NCBI GenBank assembly: GCA_963989385.1
Contig: OZ022505.1
Span: 60,267,737-60,331,736, forward strand
Direction: 5' to 3'
DNA from: Ctena decussata
Taxonomy: Eukaryota > Mollusca > Bivalvia > Lucinida > Lucinidae
DNA: 64,000 nt
Part shown: piece by piece, positions 51,690 to 61,945 of the stretch
How the letters are laid out: every line of letters starts with the position of its first letter
How positions within the stretch are numbered: position 1 is the first letter of the stretch
Made by a program: the position numbers and the translations under genes
Notes under the pieces: model-generated
The model's input: only the letters and a program-made list of their open reading frames with translations
Told to the model about the DNA's origin: nothing
The model's database searches: none

Positions 51690-52224
51690 TTAGAAAGAAA
51701 TGATATTTAGGTATGTATTGTACAAAAATAACTTGCATCCTGTGCAAATGGGGGTGACGACGAGCAGCCCTTTCATACTTAATGTATGTTTTCTTAGAAA
51801 ATTACAAAGTGAAAATTGAACACTTAGTCAAATTGGGCATACAGTATTCACAAGGATTAATGTTCCTATTCATGCACTGAGTGCATTTGATATATAGATA
51901 TACTGCACACACACACAAAAAGAAAGTTACAGAAACATGACTATTTTTCCAGAAACACTTCATTCAGTTTTAAAAATTTATCCAAGATTAAAAACTAGCC
52001 AGGTATTTTCTACAAATACGAACAGATGCAGATACACTTCCAAACAGTCTATAGATGATTTATTTTAGATTCTCTGCATCTCGTGATGTCGAGAATTTCA
52101 AGCGTAAATATATGTAACTTCAGTATGTAATAAGTATGATTCAACTTTCTCCTTAAGTAACAATATTTACGGTTGCATATCAGGTGGAATATTCTGAATA
52201 AAGACATGTGTTATTCATCTTTTT
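51690..52224. other. Intron sequence, no feature seen
   Basis: A/T-rich intron between exons B and C of the minus-strand gene. A short CA run lies at 51907-51917. Nothing else supported. Confidence 0.5.
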
Positions 52225-53766
52225 ATCCCCCGACCGAAAGGTTCGGGGGATATAGCGATGAGCCTGGCGTCCGTCCGTCCGTGCGTCTGTCCGTCCGTCC
52301 GTAAACACTTTCTTGTCCGCTCTATATCTTGAATACCCTTTGGAATATTTTCATGATACTTCACAGTTATGTAGAACAGGTCATGACGATATTTCTCGTA
52401 CAAGAATGGTAACTCTTGCTATTGTACTTTTTGAATTATCTCCCCTTTGGTGATTTTTTGGCAGATTCGTGTCCGCTCTGTAACTTGAATACCCTTTGGA
52501 ATATTTTCATGATACTTCACAGAAATGTAGAACAGGTCATGACGATGTGTCGCGAACAAGAATGACAACTCTTGCTTTCTTACTTTTTAAGTTATTTCCC
52601 CTTGATAGTTTTAGGTGTGATTTTTTGGCAGATTCGTGTCCGCTCTATAACTAGAATACCCTTTGGAATATTCTCATGATACTTCACAGATATGTAGAAC
52701 AGGTCATGCCGGTGTTGTGAACAAGAATGACAACTCTTGCTTTCTTACTTTTTGAGTTATTTCCCCTTGATCATTTTAGGTATGATTTCGTGCCCGCTCT
52801 ATAACTTGAATACCCTTTGGAATATTTTCATGATACTTCACAGATATGTAGAACAGGTTATGACGATGTGTTGCGAACAAGAAAGACAACTCCTGCTTTC
52901 TTACTTTTTGAGTTATTACCCCTTGATGGTTTTATGTGTGATTTCGTGTCCGCTCTATAACTTGAATACATTTTGGGATATTTTCATGATACTTCACAGA
53001 TATGTAGAACAGGTCATGATGATGTGTTGCGAACAAGAATGACAACTCTCGCTTTCTTACTTTTGGAGTTATTTCCCCTTGATGATTTTAAGTGTCCGCT
53101 CCATAGCTTGAATACCTTTTGAAATATTTTCATGATACTTCACAGATATGCAGAACAGGTCATGACAATTTGTCTCATACATGAATGATAACTCTTGCTT
53201 TTAGACCTAGTGAATTATTTCCCTTTGGTAGTTTGAGCTGCTGTTTGAGTCTCTGCTCCATAACTGTATAACCCTGGCCAGCTCCAGAATTTGAATAACC
53301 GTGAACCTTTTAGAATATTGATGATCATGCTGTGAGATTTTATCAGTGTTCCTAACTCTCTCTTACCCCTCCACATTCCCGTGTCCCCTCCCGCACCCCC
53401 CCCCCCAAAAAAAAAAAAAAAAAAAGAAAAAAGATATTTCTTTTTCCAGATTTGGATTCTTTGTCCAAATTCACTTACTAGAGAGCTCAAAATTAGGTTT
53501 GTAGGGCTTGTACTTTAGAAGTTCTTCACACATTTTGAAAGTTGAATGTATCGTATGCTATACATTTGTGTATATGGTGGCTGTTGGAGATATTACCTCT
53601 TTTTAGCAGTCAAGCATACTGTTTTAGTCTGAGTGTTAGATAATCATGCATCTGTTAACAGTTAATGTCAATCAGAAGCATAAAAGAACGACAATATATT
53701 ACTAATATGTGTTTTGAAGTGCACCCTTTTTACCAAGGCCCATGGGGGTCTTCGGTCGGGGGATTT
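52225..53766. mobile_element. 1.5 kb TIR element with ~155 bp tandem repeats
   Basis: The left end ATCCCCCGACCGAA (52225-52238) is repeated inverted at the right, TTCGGTCGGGGGAT (about 53751-53764). Between them lie a GTCCGTCC-rich start and six tandem copies of a 146-168 bp unit beginning at 52314, 52471, 52638, 52791, 52948 and 53094. Each reads 'gtccgctctataacttgaata', then 'tggaatattttcatgatacttcacag', then 'gaacaggtcatgac' and 'gacaactcttgct'. No transposase is seen, so it is non-autonomous. It sits in the intron between exons B and C. Confidence 0.75.
53396..53424. repeat. C-run followed by A-run
   Basis: Homopolymer C then about 20 A's within the repeat element; low complexity. Confidence 0.9.
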
Positions 53767-53858
53767 GCCATCTCCTCTGATGGCTATTTTTTTCATTTTT
53801 CAATTTCCATAATTTTATTTCAACCGGGTGTTCCAGTTGTTTCCTCCATTGTAAAACC

Positions 53859-54176
53859 ACACTGTAAAATAATTCCATAGAATTTACGGTAATTTACCTG
53901 GAATCTGGCAGCCAGTTCATTCACCGTTATTTTTGCAGGCGTCTGCCTGTAGATCATTTTTGGAAAATATAATTTGATAGGGTTATGTTAACTGGCCGCG
54001 CTCAAAAAATACCTTTGCTGAAGGGATATCTAATCAAAGCAATACCTGTCAAATTGTATCCTACTCTTCGTGATGATTCCAATAGGTCTGACGGGCACCC
54101 GTAAAAATAACGGGAAAAGAACTGGCAGCTGGTTGCCAGTTTTCTACCGTAACATCTTCGGTAATTTTTTGCAATG
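53859..54176. mobile_element. Foldback MITE, long form (CACTG...A-rich ends)
   Basis: Left end 'cacactgtaaaataattcc.tagaatttacggtaa' and right end '..ccgtaaca..cggtaattttttgcaatg' form imperfect inverted ends (dots mark differences). Inside, 'gaatctggcagccagtt' and 'aactggcagctggttgccag' plus 'cccgtaaaaataacggg' match the 149-bp element at 60140-60288. This is a longer or less decayed relative, lying in the same intron. Confidence 0.65.
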
Positions 54177-54274
54177 CAAGCTGCTCCATTCCAGGGCAAT
54201 TACGGTAATAAGTTTAGGTGTTCCATTTTTGAACTTTTGAGCCAAATCATGTGATTTCCAACAATGTTGCAATG

Positions 54275-54347
54275 GTGACAAGCAAAGGCTCTGATCAGAC
54301 TGCACATAACACATAAGTGCAGTCTGATCAGAACTTTCGCTTGTCAC
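54275..54347. repeat. 31-bp-arm hairpin in intron
   Basis: Arms 54275-54305 and 54317-54347 are inverse copies with three mismatches (GTGACAAGC...CTGATCAGACTGCAC), with an 11-bp loop. The CTGATCAGA core is shared with the 245 bp element family of the 5S units and 55960-56318, so this is probably a small relative. Confidence 0.8.
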
Positions 54348-54601
54348 ATCAGTCATATTTGGAAGTGACCCAAGTCATAAAGCCAACAGGGAGGTCTCTG
54401 GTTTCTCTGTATGAATGAAGAAGGTAAATACCTGAATGTCACATGACAAAATTGCCACATTGTTGGAAGTCACATGGTGAGGCTCATTTACGGTAGTCAA
54501 ATAGGGTGTCACTCTGGCCCCTTTCGACCACAGACTGTCAACTCGATTGGTGGAGTGGTGGCCAGGGTGACATCCTATAGTGCCGATGCCAGTGTACTTA
54601 C

Positions 54602-54772
54602 TCGATCCATGCATACCCATGACTTTGCATTTACCAAGACTTCTCTTTCCTAGTGGCCTAACGCTGCTGACGCAACACTCGCTTGTGGCGCACTCGGACC
54701 CAGCTGAGCAGGGCATGCCGAGGGTGTGGGAAAAGTGGGTGGAGGCAGCTGTGATGTTAGCATGGCATATAC
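54602..54772 (-). CDS. Prokineticin-like domain exon, first half (exon B)
   Basis: Minus-strand exon of 171 bp with acceptor 'tatttcag|GT' and a perfect donor 'A|gtaagt', phase 1 at both ends. It encodes 56 complete codons: an early lone cysteine (ICHANIT), then GMPCSAGSECATSECC, and later GKCKVMGMHGS. The spacing C-x5-C-x4-CC-x14-C-x9-C (the last in exon C) agrees with the prokineticin/AVIT domain except for a slightly longer CC-to-C loop. The first lone cysteine probably completes the previous domain (exon A). The exon is G/C-richer than its flanks, as expected for coding DNA. Predicted product: secreted cysteine-rich ligand-like protein; the receptor and role are unknown. Confidence 0.75.
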
Positions 54773-55959
54773 CTGAAATAGTGACGTAAGTAGTAAGGGG
54801 CGCCACTATGAACACCCCCGGCTGGGGTGGCAATAGTGGCGCCCTATACTACTAGCATAAATGCTTAAAGGATACCTTAAGGTGAATAGGTATAATTTCA
54901 GGGGGGGTAGGTAGGGGGGGGGGGGGGGCAACTCTGCCATTTTCAGCCACCCTTTTCAATGGGGTAAAGTCTTCAAAAAAAATTGCTGTCTAGCAGTAAA
55001 CTATCTGCGCATGATCACATGAATAATCTTACGAGAAGGCAGAACTCTTATGAAAATGTACGAGCCAGCAAGCATACCAGAGTCTTTGCTGTCCGTATAT
55101 GCTAAAAAGGAGTTGTTTTTTTTTGTTTTTTTTTTTTTTCTTCGTAACCAATTCTAATAACGCTGTTCCGCCGGAGTTTTAAGTGAACAAACTCATAACA
55201 TTTGCCTTCTCGAACCGAGTCTGTCCCTGTCCTCTTCATATAAAAACAAGAAAAATCTTTCAAAAAATGATAATCGTCGCAGATTAAATGGAAGTGTGTC
55301 AAGTTTGTAATATGTCTCTAGTTGAAGAGTTGACAATAATATTCCTGAATATGACTCAAGTAAGCTATATCGGTAGGTACCCGCAACCGTAATTTTGACT
55401 ATGGGTAGTAACAATGACCTATCTCAAAATCGGGATGTCCAATTTGGAATTCAAAAAATGGACTGCGGTCAATTTTGAAATTGACCTGATTTCAAAATAG
55501 TCACCAACATGGTAACTTTGTGTGTGTATTAAACCGAAAGTAGAAATCAAAAGTAGATCTACGTCGAAAAAAAGAGAGAAAGTTTTGAATATCTGCGTCT
55601 GTTTTCTGTTGTAAAATTACTAACAAGAGAAACATTTTGAATTAATATATGACAGAGTGCTAGTATTCACAGTGCATGCGACGGGAAAAAATGAAGATTA
55701 AATATTCCTTGACCTTTGATATTATTGGCTAAATTTTGACATACGTGTTATTTGACCAATGAAATCTTGTGAAATATGGAACAATATCGAAATTATACGC
55801 GTCTGCGACGCGAAAAAAACAGGGTTGTAAATGACCCAGTTATACGTTAGCTGACTTGTTTTGACTTGAGTTGGCCGTATTGATAAATTTTCTGTGTTCT
55901 GTCTTTTCTTATTAAGGGTCTTAGGCCATGTGCGTAGCGTAAATCTGAGCAGAAACTTT
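54773..55959. other. Intron between exons A and B, first part
   Basis: No gene supported. It has a G-run at 54900-54928, a T-run at about 55117-55140 and unique A/T-rich sequence. Confidence 0.5.
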
Positions 55960-56318
55960 TGAGTCGCGACACGACAAAACCAATAAAATGTGCGCCCAGC
56001 GAAGACTCGGATCAGCCTAGGCATCCGCCCAGTGTAATCATACTCTTAGCTGTCCGCATGGTGCTAGCTTAGACTTTTAGCTACTCTTTAAGCGCACAGC
56101 AAAAACTCGGATCATTTTGGGCGGATGTCTAGGCTGATCTTAGTCTTCGCTCAGCATAGGAATCCGCACAGTGTGATCAGAGTCTTAGCTGTCCGCATGG
56201 AGCTAGCTTAGACCCTTAGCTACCCTTTAAGCGCGCAGCGAAAACTCTGATCAGTTTTGGCGGATGTCTAGGCTGATCTAAGTCTTCGCTGGACTCACAA
56301 GCCACCTTATCGCGGTTA
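55960..56318. mobile_element. Duplicated relative of the array's 245 bp element
   Basis: Left end TGAGTCGCGACACGACAAAACCAA resembles the TIR of the 245 bp element in the 5S units, and the right end 'cttatcgcggtta' its inverse. The interior holds two tandem copies (about 55990-56150 and 56150-56292) of the palindromic core with 'gcatccgcccagtgt.atca', 'cttagctgtccgcatgg.gctagctta' and 'ggcggatgtctaggctgatct' (dots mark differences). Non-coding; lies in the intron between exons A and B. Confidence 0.7.
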
Positions 56319-56694
56319 TTTTTTCTTCCTTAAAAGTTCAAAGATTATATACATGAAAGCGAAAGGGACAGACTCAGATCAGGCTGCATTGATGTGCAGA
56401 CTGATCTGAGACTTCCATTTTCGCGCATGCCATAAGGTTACTTTTCATGCGACACTTATTGTGCTGTTTTACACTAGGGTCGAGTCGGGTAACTTCAGAC
56501 AGCGGGTAAATTCGGGCATACCATTGCAAACAGTGACAATCCAGATGAGCCGTCTCATCAAGATTTTCACTGTCTGCCAAGTTACTTTTGTTTCAGTTCC
56601 AAACAACTGACATATAAAGGAACAACGTCACTGTCCGGATTTACCTGCTGTATGAATTTACTTGACTTGACACTAGTAAGAGGAGAAACCTTAC

Positions 56695-56814
56695 CAACTT
56701 CACCCAGTGGCCTCGAAAAAACTCCAGTCCCTTGGCAATAATGGTTAGGAGCACATGGGCAACTGTAGTAGAGTCCATTTGCTGGGTTTGAAACCTGCTG
56801 ATTTGCAAGACAAC
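56695..56814 (-). CDS. Prokineticin-like domain exon, second half (exon A)
   Basis: Minus-strand exon of 120 bp with acceptor 'tttcacaaaacag|GT' and donor 'G|gtaagg', phase 1 at both ends. It encodes 39 complete codons: begins CLANQQVSNPANG, has YYSCPCAPNHYCQGTG, and ends SRPLGEV. It matches exon C (51569-51685) in cysteine pattern (C-x16-CPC-x5-C) and in the PLGE end. Exons A, B and C in order therefore read second half of one domain, then a full next domain. The exon for the first half of domain one should lie further left on the minus strand (above 56814). I did not find it or a signal peptide, so the gene is partial here. Confidence 0.72.
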
Positions 56815-56967
56815 CTGTTTTGTGAAAATAAGCACTAAGTCGGGTTTTCATCCACATCAAACGGAAGTTAAGTTTACTAGAACATATACTTGTATAAGTA
56901 AATCATTCGATTTTTAGCTCACCTGAGCCAGCGGCTCCGGGGGAGCTTATAGGATGGTAAGGTAGCC

Positions 56968-57090
56968 GGACGTTTCGGACCCAAGACGTTTCGGACCCAA
57001 ATATTTTGGACGTTTCGGACCCAGACCTTTTCGGACCCAAGACGTTTCGGACCCTGGGACGTTTCGGCCCCAAGACCTTTCGGACCCTGG
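56968..57090. repeat. GACGTTTCGGACCCAA minisatellite
   Basis: About seven imperfect copies of a 15-18 bp unit GACGTTTCGGACCC(AA). The reverse complement of the same unit forms another minisatellite at 60359-60469. Confidence 0.85.
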
Positions 57091-57294
57091 TAAGCGGACG
57101 ACCATAAACTGAAATAGTCTGCAACAACCAGTTATCTTACTTATCAACGACACGTGGATGATAATGCAACTGACTAGTCTTATAAGAAATCGGTCACACT
57201 TCTTGTGCAACCCACTGCCAGTTTACCTGTTTGATCAGTAAATTGCACAGGGGTCAAAACAGTTGTTTTGAAATCCTATTTGGCTGCTTGATGA

Positions 57295-57336
57295 TTTTTT
57301 TTTTTTTTGAAAAAAATAAATAAATAAATAAATAAA
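57295..57336. repeat. T-run and AAAT microsatellite
   Basis: A T homopolymer followed by (AAAT)n ending 'aaataaacgaac'. Confidence 0.85.
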
Positions 57337-57545
57337 CGAACTGGTTAGGTCTCTGAAGTCTACAAACTACATGCTTCGAGTGATGGCTGTCATCCCAAAA
57401 TTCCACGGCTTAAGTTTTTTTTTCTTCTTTTTTGTTTTGCTCTCAAAGACATAACCTGCCGCACGTTTAGTAGGTTTAAACATATTTTATTGCTCATAAA
57501 GTCAAATACAAGCAAAGTGGTCGGGCCACGAGTTCTAGCATTGAA

Positions 57546-57592
57546 TATATCCAGAGGCTTATACGATGAGTAGTTATAAGCCTCTGATATAT
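57546..57592. repeat. Short perfect-looking hairpin
   Basis: Arms TATATCCAGAGGCTTATA and TATAAGCCTCTGATATA with a ~11 bp loop. Function unknown; probably an element remnant. Confidence 0.7.
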
Positions 57593-57599
57593 CGCAATC

Positions 57600-58700
57600 G
57601 CATTGTTGGGCTGAAGTTATCTATCTATCTTTCTATCTATCTATCAGCCGCTATGACATTCAATGTTATCCTTTTTAGAAAAGTTTTGAAAATAGTTTAA
57701 TTTAATAAATAATTTAATGCTTAAGGTATTTGTTTGAATATTTGGCGCATCAATTCAGACTGACCAGAGTTTACCCTGCTTCATATCAAATACTGATTTT
57801 GCGAATATGGAGGGGTTTATTCAAGATTGCATGGCTGCAAAGGCCTATCTGAGTCTTCGCAATTTGTACATGCGACAGGTTAACATTAATTCTTAACATT
57901 GCTTAACCTGATCACAGACGCTGACGCTGACGCTAACTCACGCAAACGCTAACGCTTAATTGAACTACGACGTCGGGGGTATATAGCATAAGCTCTCCTT
58001 TGCTTTCGCAAAGGCGCTCTATAAATCCATATTCTGACAATGTGTCGCGGTAAATTTCGTCAAAAACACTCCACTATTTTCCCCGCTGTTTTCGCGGGAA
58101 GGTAAATCCCGGCGTATCCACGGCACTGCAGGGACACCTCTTAGGTAAAAACACGGTACTTAAGCCCCGCTATGTCCTCCGCTATCCCCGGCCCCATATG
58201 GGCCGTGGTTGCAAATGACTGGTGCATAACAGTTTAAAGATAAACTCCCTTGTCATTTAACAATTTCCAAACATTTTTCTTGTACCAAATTTCGTTAGAC
58301 ATTATATCATCATGTCATTATATTAAATTCTGGGTAAAAATTCATTAAATTCTGGGTAAAAATTCATTAATAAATTGTGCAAATTTACAAAATTATTTGC
58401 TAGTAAGGAAATCAATATTAGATTCCTCAATCATGCGATGATACCAACATAATCTTCTCATTCGCGCACGTGATTATTACCGCATTTGAACCAGTCACAC
58501 AATTTCTTCCAGATGATTTATTTTTATATATATTTTTTTACATATATTCTGTCGCAATATTATGTTCTAAACCGATGGCTAATATTAAGTTTGAACTAAG
58601 AGAGAGAGAGAGAGTGGCCATGTGTGTATATATATTTCTTATATATAGTTTAGCAAGGGGTGAATGTAATTCTGCAATTCTTTTAAGAATCATTCTAGAT
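57600..58700. other. Intergenic stretch, no gene seen
   Basis: Contains a short CTAT microsatellite (57620-57645), a GACGCT-type run (57917-57956), a duplicated 'aaattctgggtaaaaattcatt' near 58325-58370 and an AG run at 58600-58613. No gene supported. Confidence 0.5.
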
Positions 58701-58703
58701 CGC

Positions 58704-59047
58704 ATGGAAGCGTCCTAGTAACAGGTTAAAAAGTATTTGTCTTATACGTAGGGGATAGGAAGTAGTACGTCCTACGTAGAACTTTCTAACGTCTACGTAG
58801 GAGATAATGTCCTACGTAGGACTTACTAACTCCTACGTAGGAGATAACAAATCCTACGTAGGACTTACTAACTCCTACGTAGAACTTATTATCTCGTACG
58901 TAGGACTTACTAACTCCTACGTAGGAGATAGGAAGTCCTACGTAGGACTTAGTAACTCCTCCGTAGAACTTACTATCTCCTACGTAGGACTTCCTATCTC
59001 CTACGTATGAGATAATTTGTTTTTACCTGTCACTAGGACGCTTCCAT
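58704..59047. mobile_element. TIR element with TACGTA minisatellite core
   Basis: Ends ATGGAAGCGTCCTAGTAACAGGT at the left and, inverted, ATGGAAGCGTCCTAGTGACAGGT at the right, both followed by A/T-rich bases. The interior is a minisatellite (see 58784-59008). No coding role is likely, although one frame through it is open because of the repeat. Confidence 0.8.
58784..59008. repeat. Palindromic TCCTACGTAGGA minisatellite
   Basis: About eleven copies of a ~20-21 bp unit. Each contains the palindrome TCCTACGTAGGA (or ACGTAGAAC variants), joined by 'CTTACTAAC' or 'GATAGGAAG' spacers. Each unit is self-complementary, so the tract can form cruciforms in many registers. Confidence 0.9.
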
Positions 59048-59568
59048 AAGATCGTCTTTCTCAAACACAGTGAATTTGTATTTTGGTATGTGGTATGGAA
59101 CGTTTGTCTTTTACATATCGAAAGTTTTTCTTACTTATTTTCCGGGGTTTTTTTTGTTTTGTTTTTTTTTCTTTCGGTTTCTTGTCACATTTATCCTCTG
59201 TCCTCATCATTGGTTGTCTTAATTTAAAATCTGCATGAAATAATTACCGTTTTTTTGGTTTTGTATTTTAATTTCAATATATACTTACATCTTGAAAATC
59301 TCAAATATAACACTATCTTTAAGTATAACCAACCAACAGAATTAAAGACGCCTTGTCTTGCTCATGTGCATTTGTTTATTGCTCATCGATAAATATCACA
59401 CCTAAGTTATCGTGTATATCCACTAATCGATGTCGCGTGTCACGATTAATCGATACCGCTGCTTGCCTGGACTTTAGGCAGGGTGGATTTCTTTCAGTTA
59501 GATAGACAGGGACGATCGGTTCAGTTAGCTAGATAGATCAGTGACCTATATACAAATATAGGTAACTG

Positions 59569-59627
<59 letters not shown>

Positions 59628-59739
59628 GGATGGATGGATGGATGGATGGATGGATGGATGGATGGATAGATGGATGGATGGATGGATGGATGGATGGATG
59701 GATGGATGGATGGATGGATGGATGGACGGACGGACGGAC
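59569..59739. repeat. GATA / GGAT microsatellite
   Basis: A (GATA)n block to about 59627, then (GGAT)n with one GATA interruption, ending in GGAC repeats. On the minus strand it yields open frames of Ser-Ile-His-Pro repeats that are artefacts. Confidence 0.97.
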
Positions 59740-60139
59740 AATTACCCATAAAACAAACATTTCTTAATGTTTAAGGAATTTTGTCATTCTGTGCGTTTAT
59801 TTCACATTCAAATAAAATCCTCTCCCTGAAATTATATTTAGGCTAGTTAATAAAGCAGGAGAAAACAAACGATTGCAAATATTCTCAACAAACAAGACGA
59901 TACAGGCTCACATTATAAGTTTTAACTGTGATCCCAGGTTGACCATATTAGCCCAAATAGAGTTTTAACATTGTAAATGTGGGTGGACCATATTATCTCG
60001 AACAGGCCATGGTACTGTGACATGAAAATTTTGATTCCAAACTATTGTTTCTAACTGCTCAGAGAGGAGTTTTATGTTGGGCCTATTTTGTTTATTTTAT
60101 GAACAGATTACTTACATTGAATGTGTAGAGACAAAGGTG
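59740..60139. other. Unique spacer, nothing seen
   Basis: No gene or repeat recognised. Confidence 0.5.
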
Positions 60140-60288
60140 CACTGCAAAAATAAACGGTAGATTTTACGGTACAATAACTGGCAACCAGTTGCCAGTCCTT
60201 ATACAAAAGCCCGTAAAAATAACGGGAAAAGGACTGGCAGCTGGTTTCCAGTTATTCTACCGTAAAATCAACAGATTTTTTTACTGTG
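60140..60288. mobile_element. 149-bp foldback MITE
   Basis: Nearly the whole element is one inverted repeat: left CACTGCAAAAATAAACGGTA..., right end inverted CACAGTAAAAAAATCTGTTG..., both followed by GATTTTACGGTA and AACTGGCAACCAGTTGCCAG-like bases. The centre is CCCGTAAAAATAACGGG. Relative of 53859-54176. Confidence 0.8.
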
Positions 60289-60358
60289 TACTTATGTTTT
60301 GACGATGTGCAGTCTACAGAAAAGGACGAAATACGACTGGGGACGAGGACGAAATGTT

Positions 60359-60469
60359 GGGTCCGAAACGTCTTAAAACAGGGTCCGAATGGTCCCAGGC
60401 CAGGGTCCGAAACGTCTTGGGTCCGAAAAATACGCAGGGTCCGAAACGTCTTGGGTCCGAAACGTCCGA
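60359..60469. repeat. GGGTCCGAAACGTC minisatellite (inverted relative)
   Basis: About six copies of GGGTCCGAAACGTCTT and variants, the reverse complement of the unit at 56968-57090. Confidence 0.85.
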
Positions 60470-60486
60470 CATTCGTCGGTAAGGCT

Positions 60487-60535
60487 CCGTCGTCCGTCGT
60501 CCGTCCGTCGTCCGTCCGTCGTCCGTCGTCCGTCC
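60487..60535. repeat. CGTCCGTC simple repeat
   Basis: Runs of CGTC/CGTCCGTC; low complexity. Confidence 0.9.
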
Positions 60536-60538
60536 ACA

Positions 60539-61945
60539 ATTTCAAACGACTTCTCCTCTGAAACCGCTGGGCCAGTTGTAACCAAATTTCATATGTGGCC
60601 TCCAGAGGAAGGGGGAACGAAAAATTGTTCAAATGGTCTTGGTCACATGACCAACATGGCCGCCATGCCCATATATGGTAAAAACCTTTAAAAACCTTCT
60701 TCTCCAGAACCAATGGGCCAATGGCCTTGAAACTTAGTACGTAGCATTGGGTACGCGAGTACTACCAAGATTTTCAAATTATGACCTTGGGTTGACCTTG
60801 ACCTTTTTTACGGTAAGGTCAAATTTGCTTCCTTGTGCTTTTATATGCCAAAATGCTAGAACTTAAGATATCTTGGAAACTGTTGAATATTTTGGGCTAA
60901 AACTTGGTATCTACAGTCATCTTAATGAGTACATGAAGATTCGTGAGTATAAGAGGTCAAGGTCATTCTTTGACCTTTGACCCAGGACTCTGATATTTTG
61001 ACAATTTCAAACAATCTCCTCAAAAGCCACTGGACCATTTGTAACCAAATTTCATATAGAGCCTCCAGGGGTTGAGGGAACAAACATTTATTCACACAGT
61101 CCATGTCACATGACCAACATGGCCGCCACGCCCATATATGGTAAAAACCTTTAAACATCTTCTTCTCCAGAACCAATGGACCGATGGCCTTGAAACTTGG
61201 CATGTAGCATTGGGAACTTGAGTACTACCAAGAATGTTCAAATTATGACCTTGGGTTGACCTTGACCTTTTTTATGGCAAGGTCAAATAAAGGAAAATGC
61301 TAGAAAATAAGATTTTTTGGAAAGCTTTGAAGATTAAGGCCTAAAAATTGTTATACACAGTCATCTTATTGAGTACATGAAGATTTGTGAGTACAAGAGG
61401 TCAAGGTCATTCTTTGACCTTTGACCCAGAACTCTCATATTTTTACTATTTCAAACAATCTCCTCAAAAACCACAGGACCAATTGTAATCAAATTTCATA
61501 TAGAGCTTTCAGGTGTTGAAGGAATGGAATTTTGTTCAAACGGCCCAGGTCACTTGACCAACATGGCCGCCACGCCCATATATGGTAAAAACCTTTAAAA
61601 ATCTTCTTCTCCAGAACCAATTGACCGATGGCCTTGAAACTTGGTATGTAGCTTTGGGTACTCCAGTACTATCAAGATTGTTCAAATTGATGACCTTGGG
61701 TTGACCTTGAATATTTTACGGCAAGGTCAAATATGGGAAAATGCTAGAACATAAGATTTCATGGAAAGTTTTGAAGATTTAGGCCTAAAAATTGGTAAAT
61801 ACAGTTATCTTTATGAGTACAAGAGGTCATGGTCATTCTTTGACTTTTGACCCAAGACTCATAGTTTGACAATTTCAGCTTTAAGAAAAAGCCACTTTGC
61901 CAATTGCTCGGGTGAGCGATTCAGGGCCTCATGGCCCTCTTGTTA
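60539..61945. repeat. ~0.44 kb tandem repeat with nuclear-receptor-like half-sites
   Basis: Three copies begin near 60539, 61005 and 61448, and a fourth truncated one near 61872. Each has 'tttcaaac.a.ctcctc', 'caacatggccgcca.gcccatatatgg', 'cttcttctccagaaccaat', 'atgaccttgggttgaccttga' and 'ggtcattctttgac.tttgaccca' (dots mark differences). The end 'ggtgagcgattcagggcctc..ggccctcttgtt' is the tail I associate with bivalve interspersed repeats. No coding role supported. Confidence 0.85.

Noticed and set aside
57111..57150. Missing first-half exon of the cysteine-rich gene (GCC on minus strand)
   Set aside because: A CC pair is present but the C-x5-C-x4-CC spacing and splice sites are not.
58807..59010. 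SYVGLTN-repeat protein
   Set aside because: The frame lies wholly in the TACGTA minisatellite inside a TIR element; its openness follows from the repeat.
59521..59760. Ser-Ile-His-Pro repeat protein on the minus strand
   Set aside because: Three overlapping frames are open because the DNA is a GATA/GGAT microsatellite.
60252..60713. 153-codon minus-strand frame
   Set aside because: It crosses a foldback MITE, a minisatellite and a CGTC simple repeat; no domain, and the opposite strand is open too.
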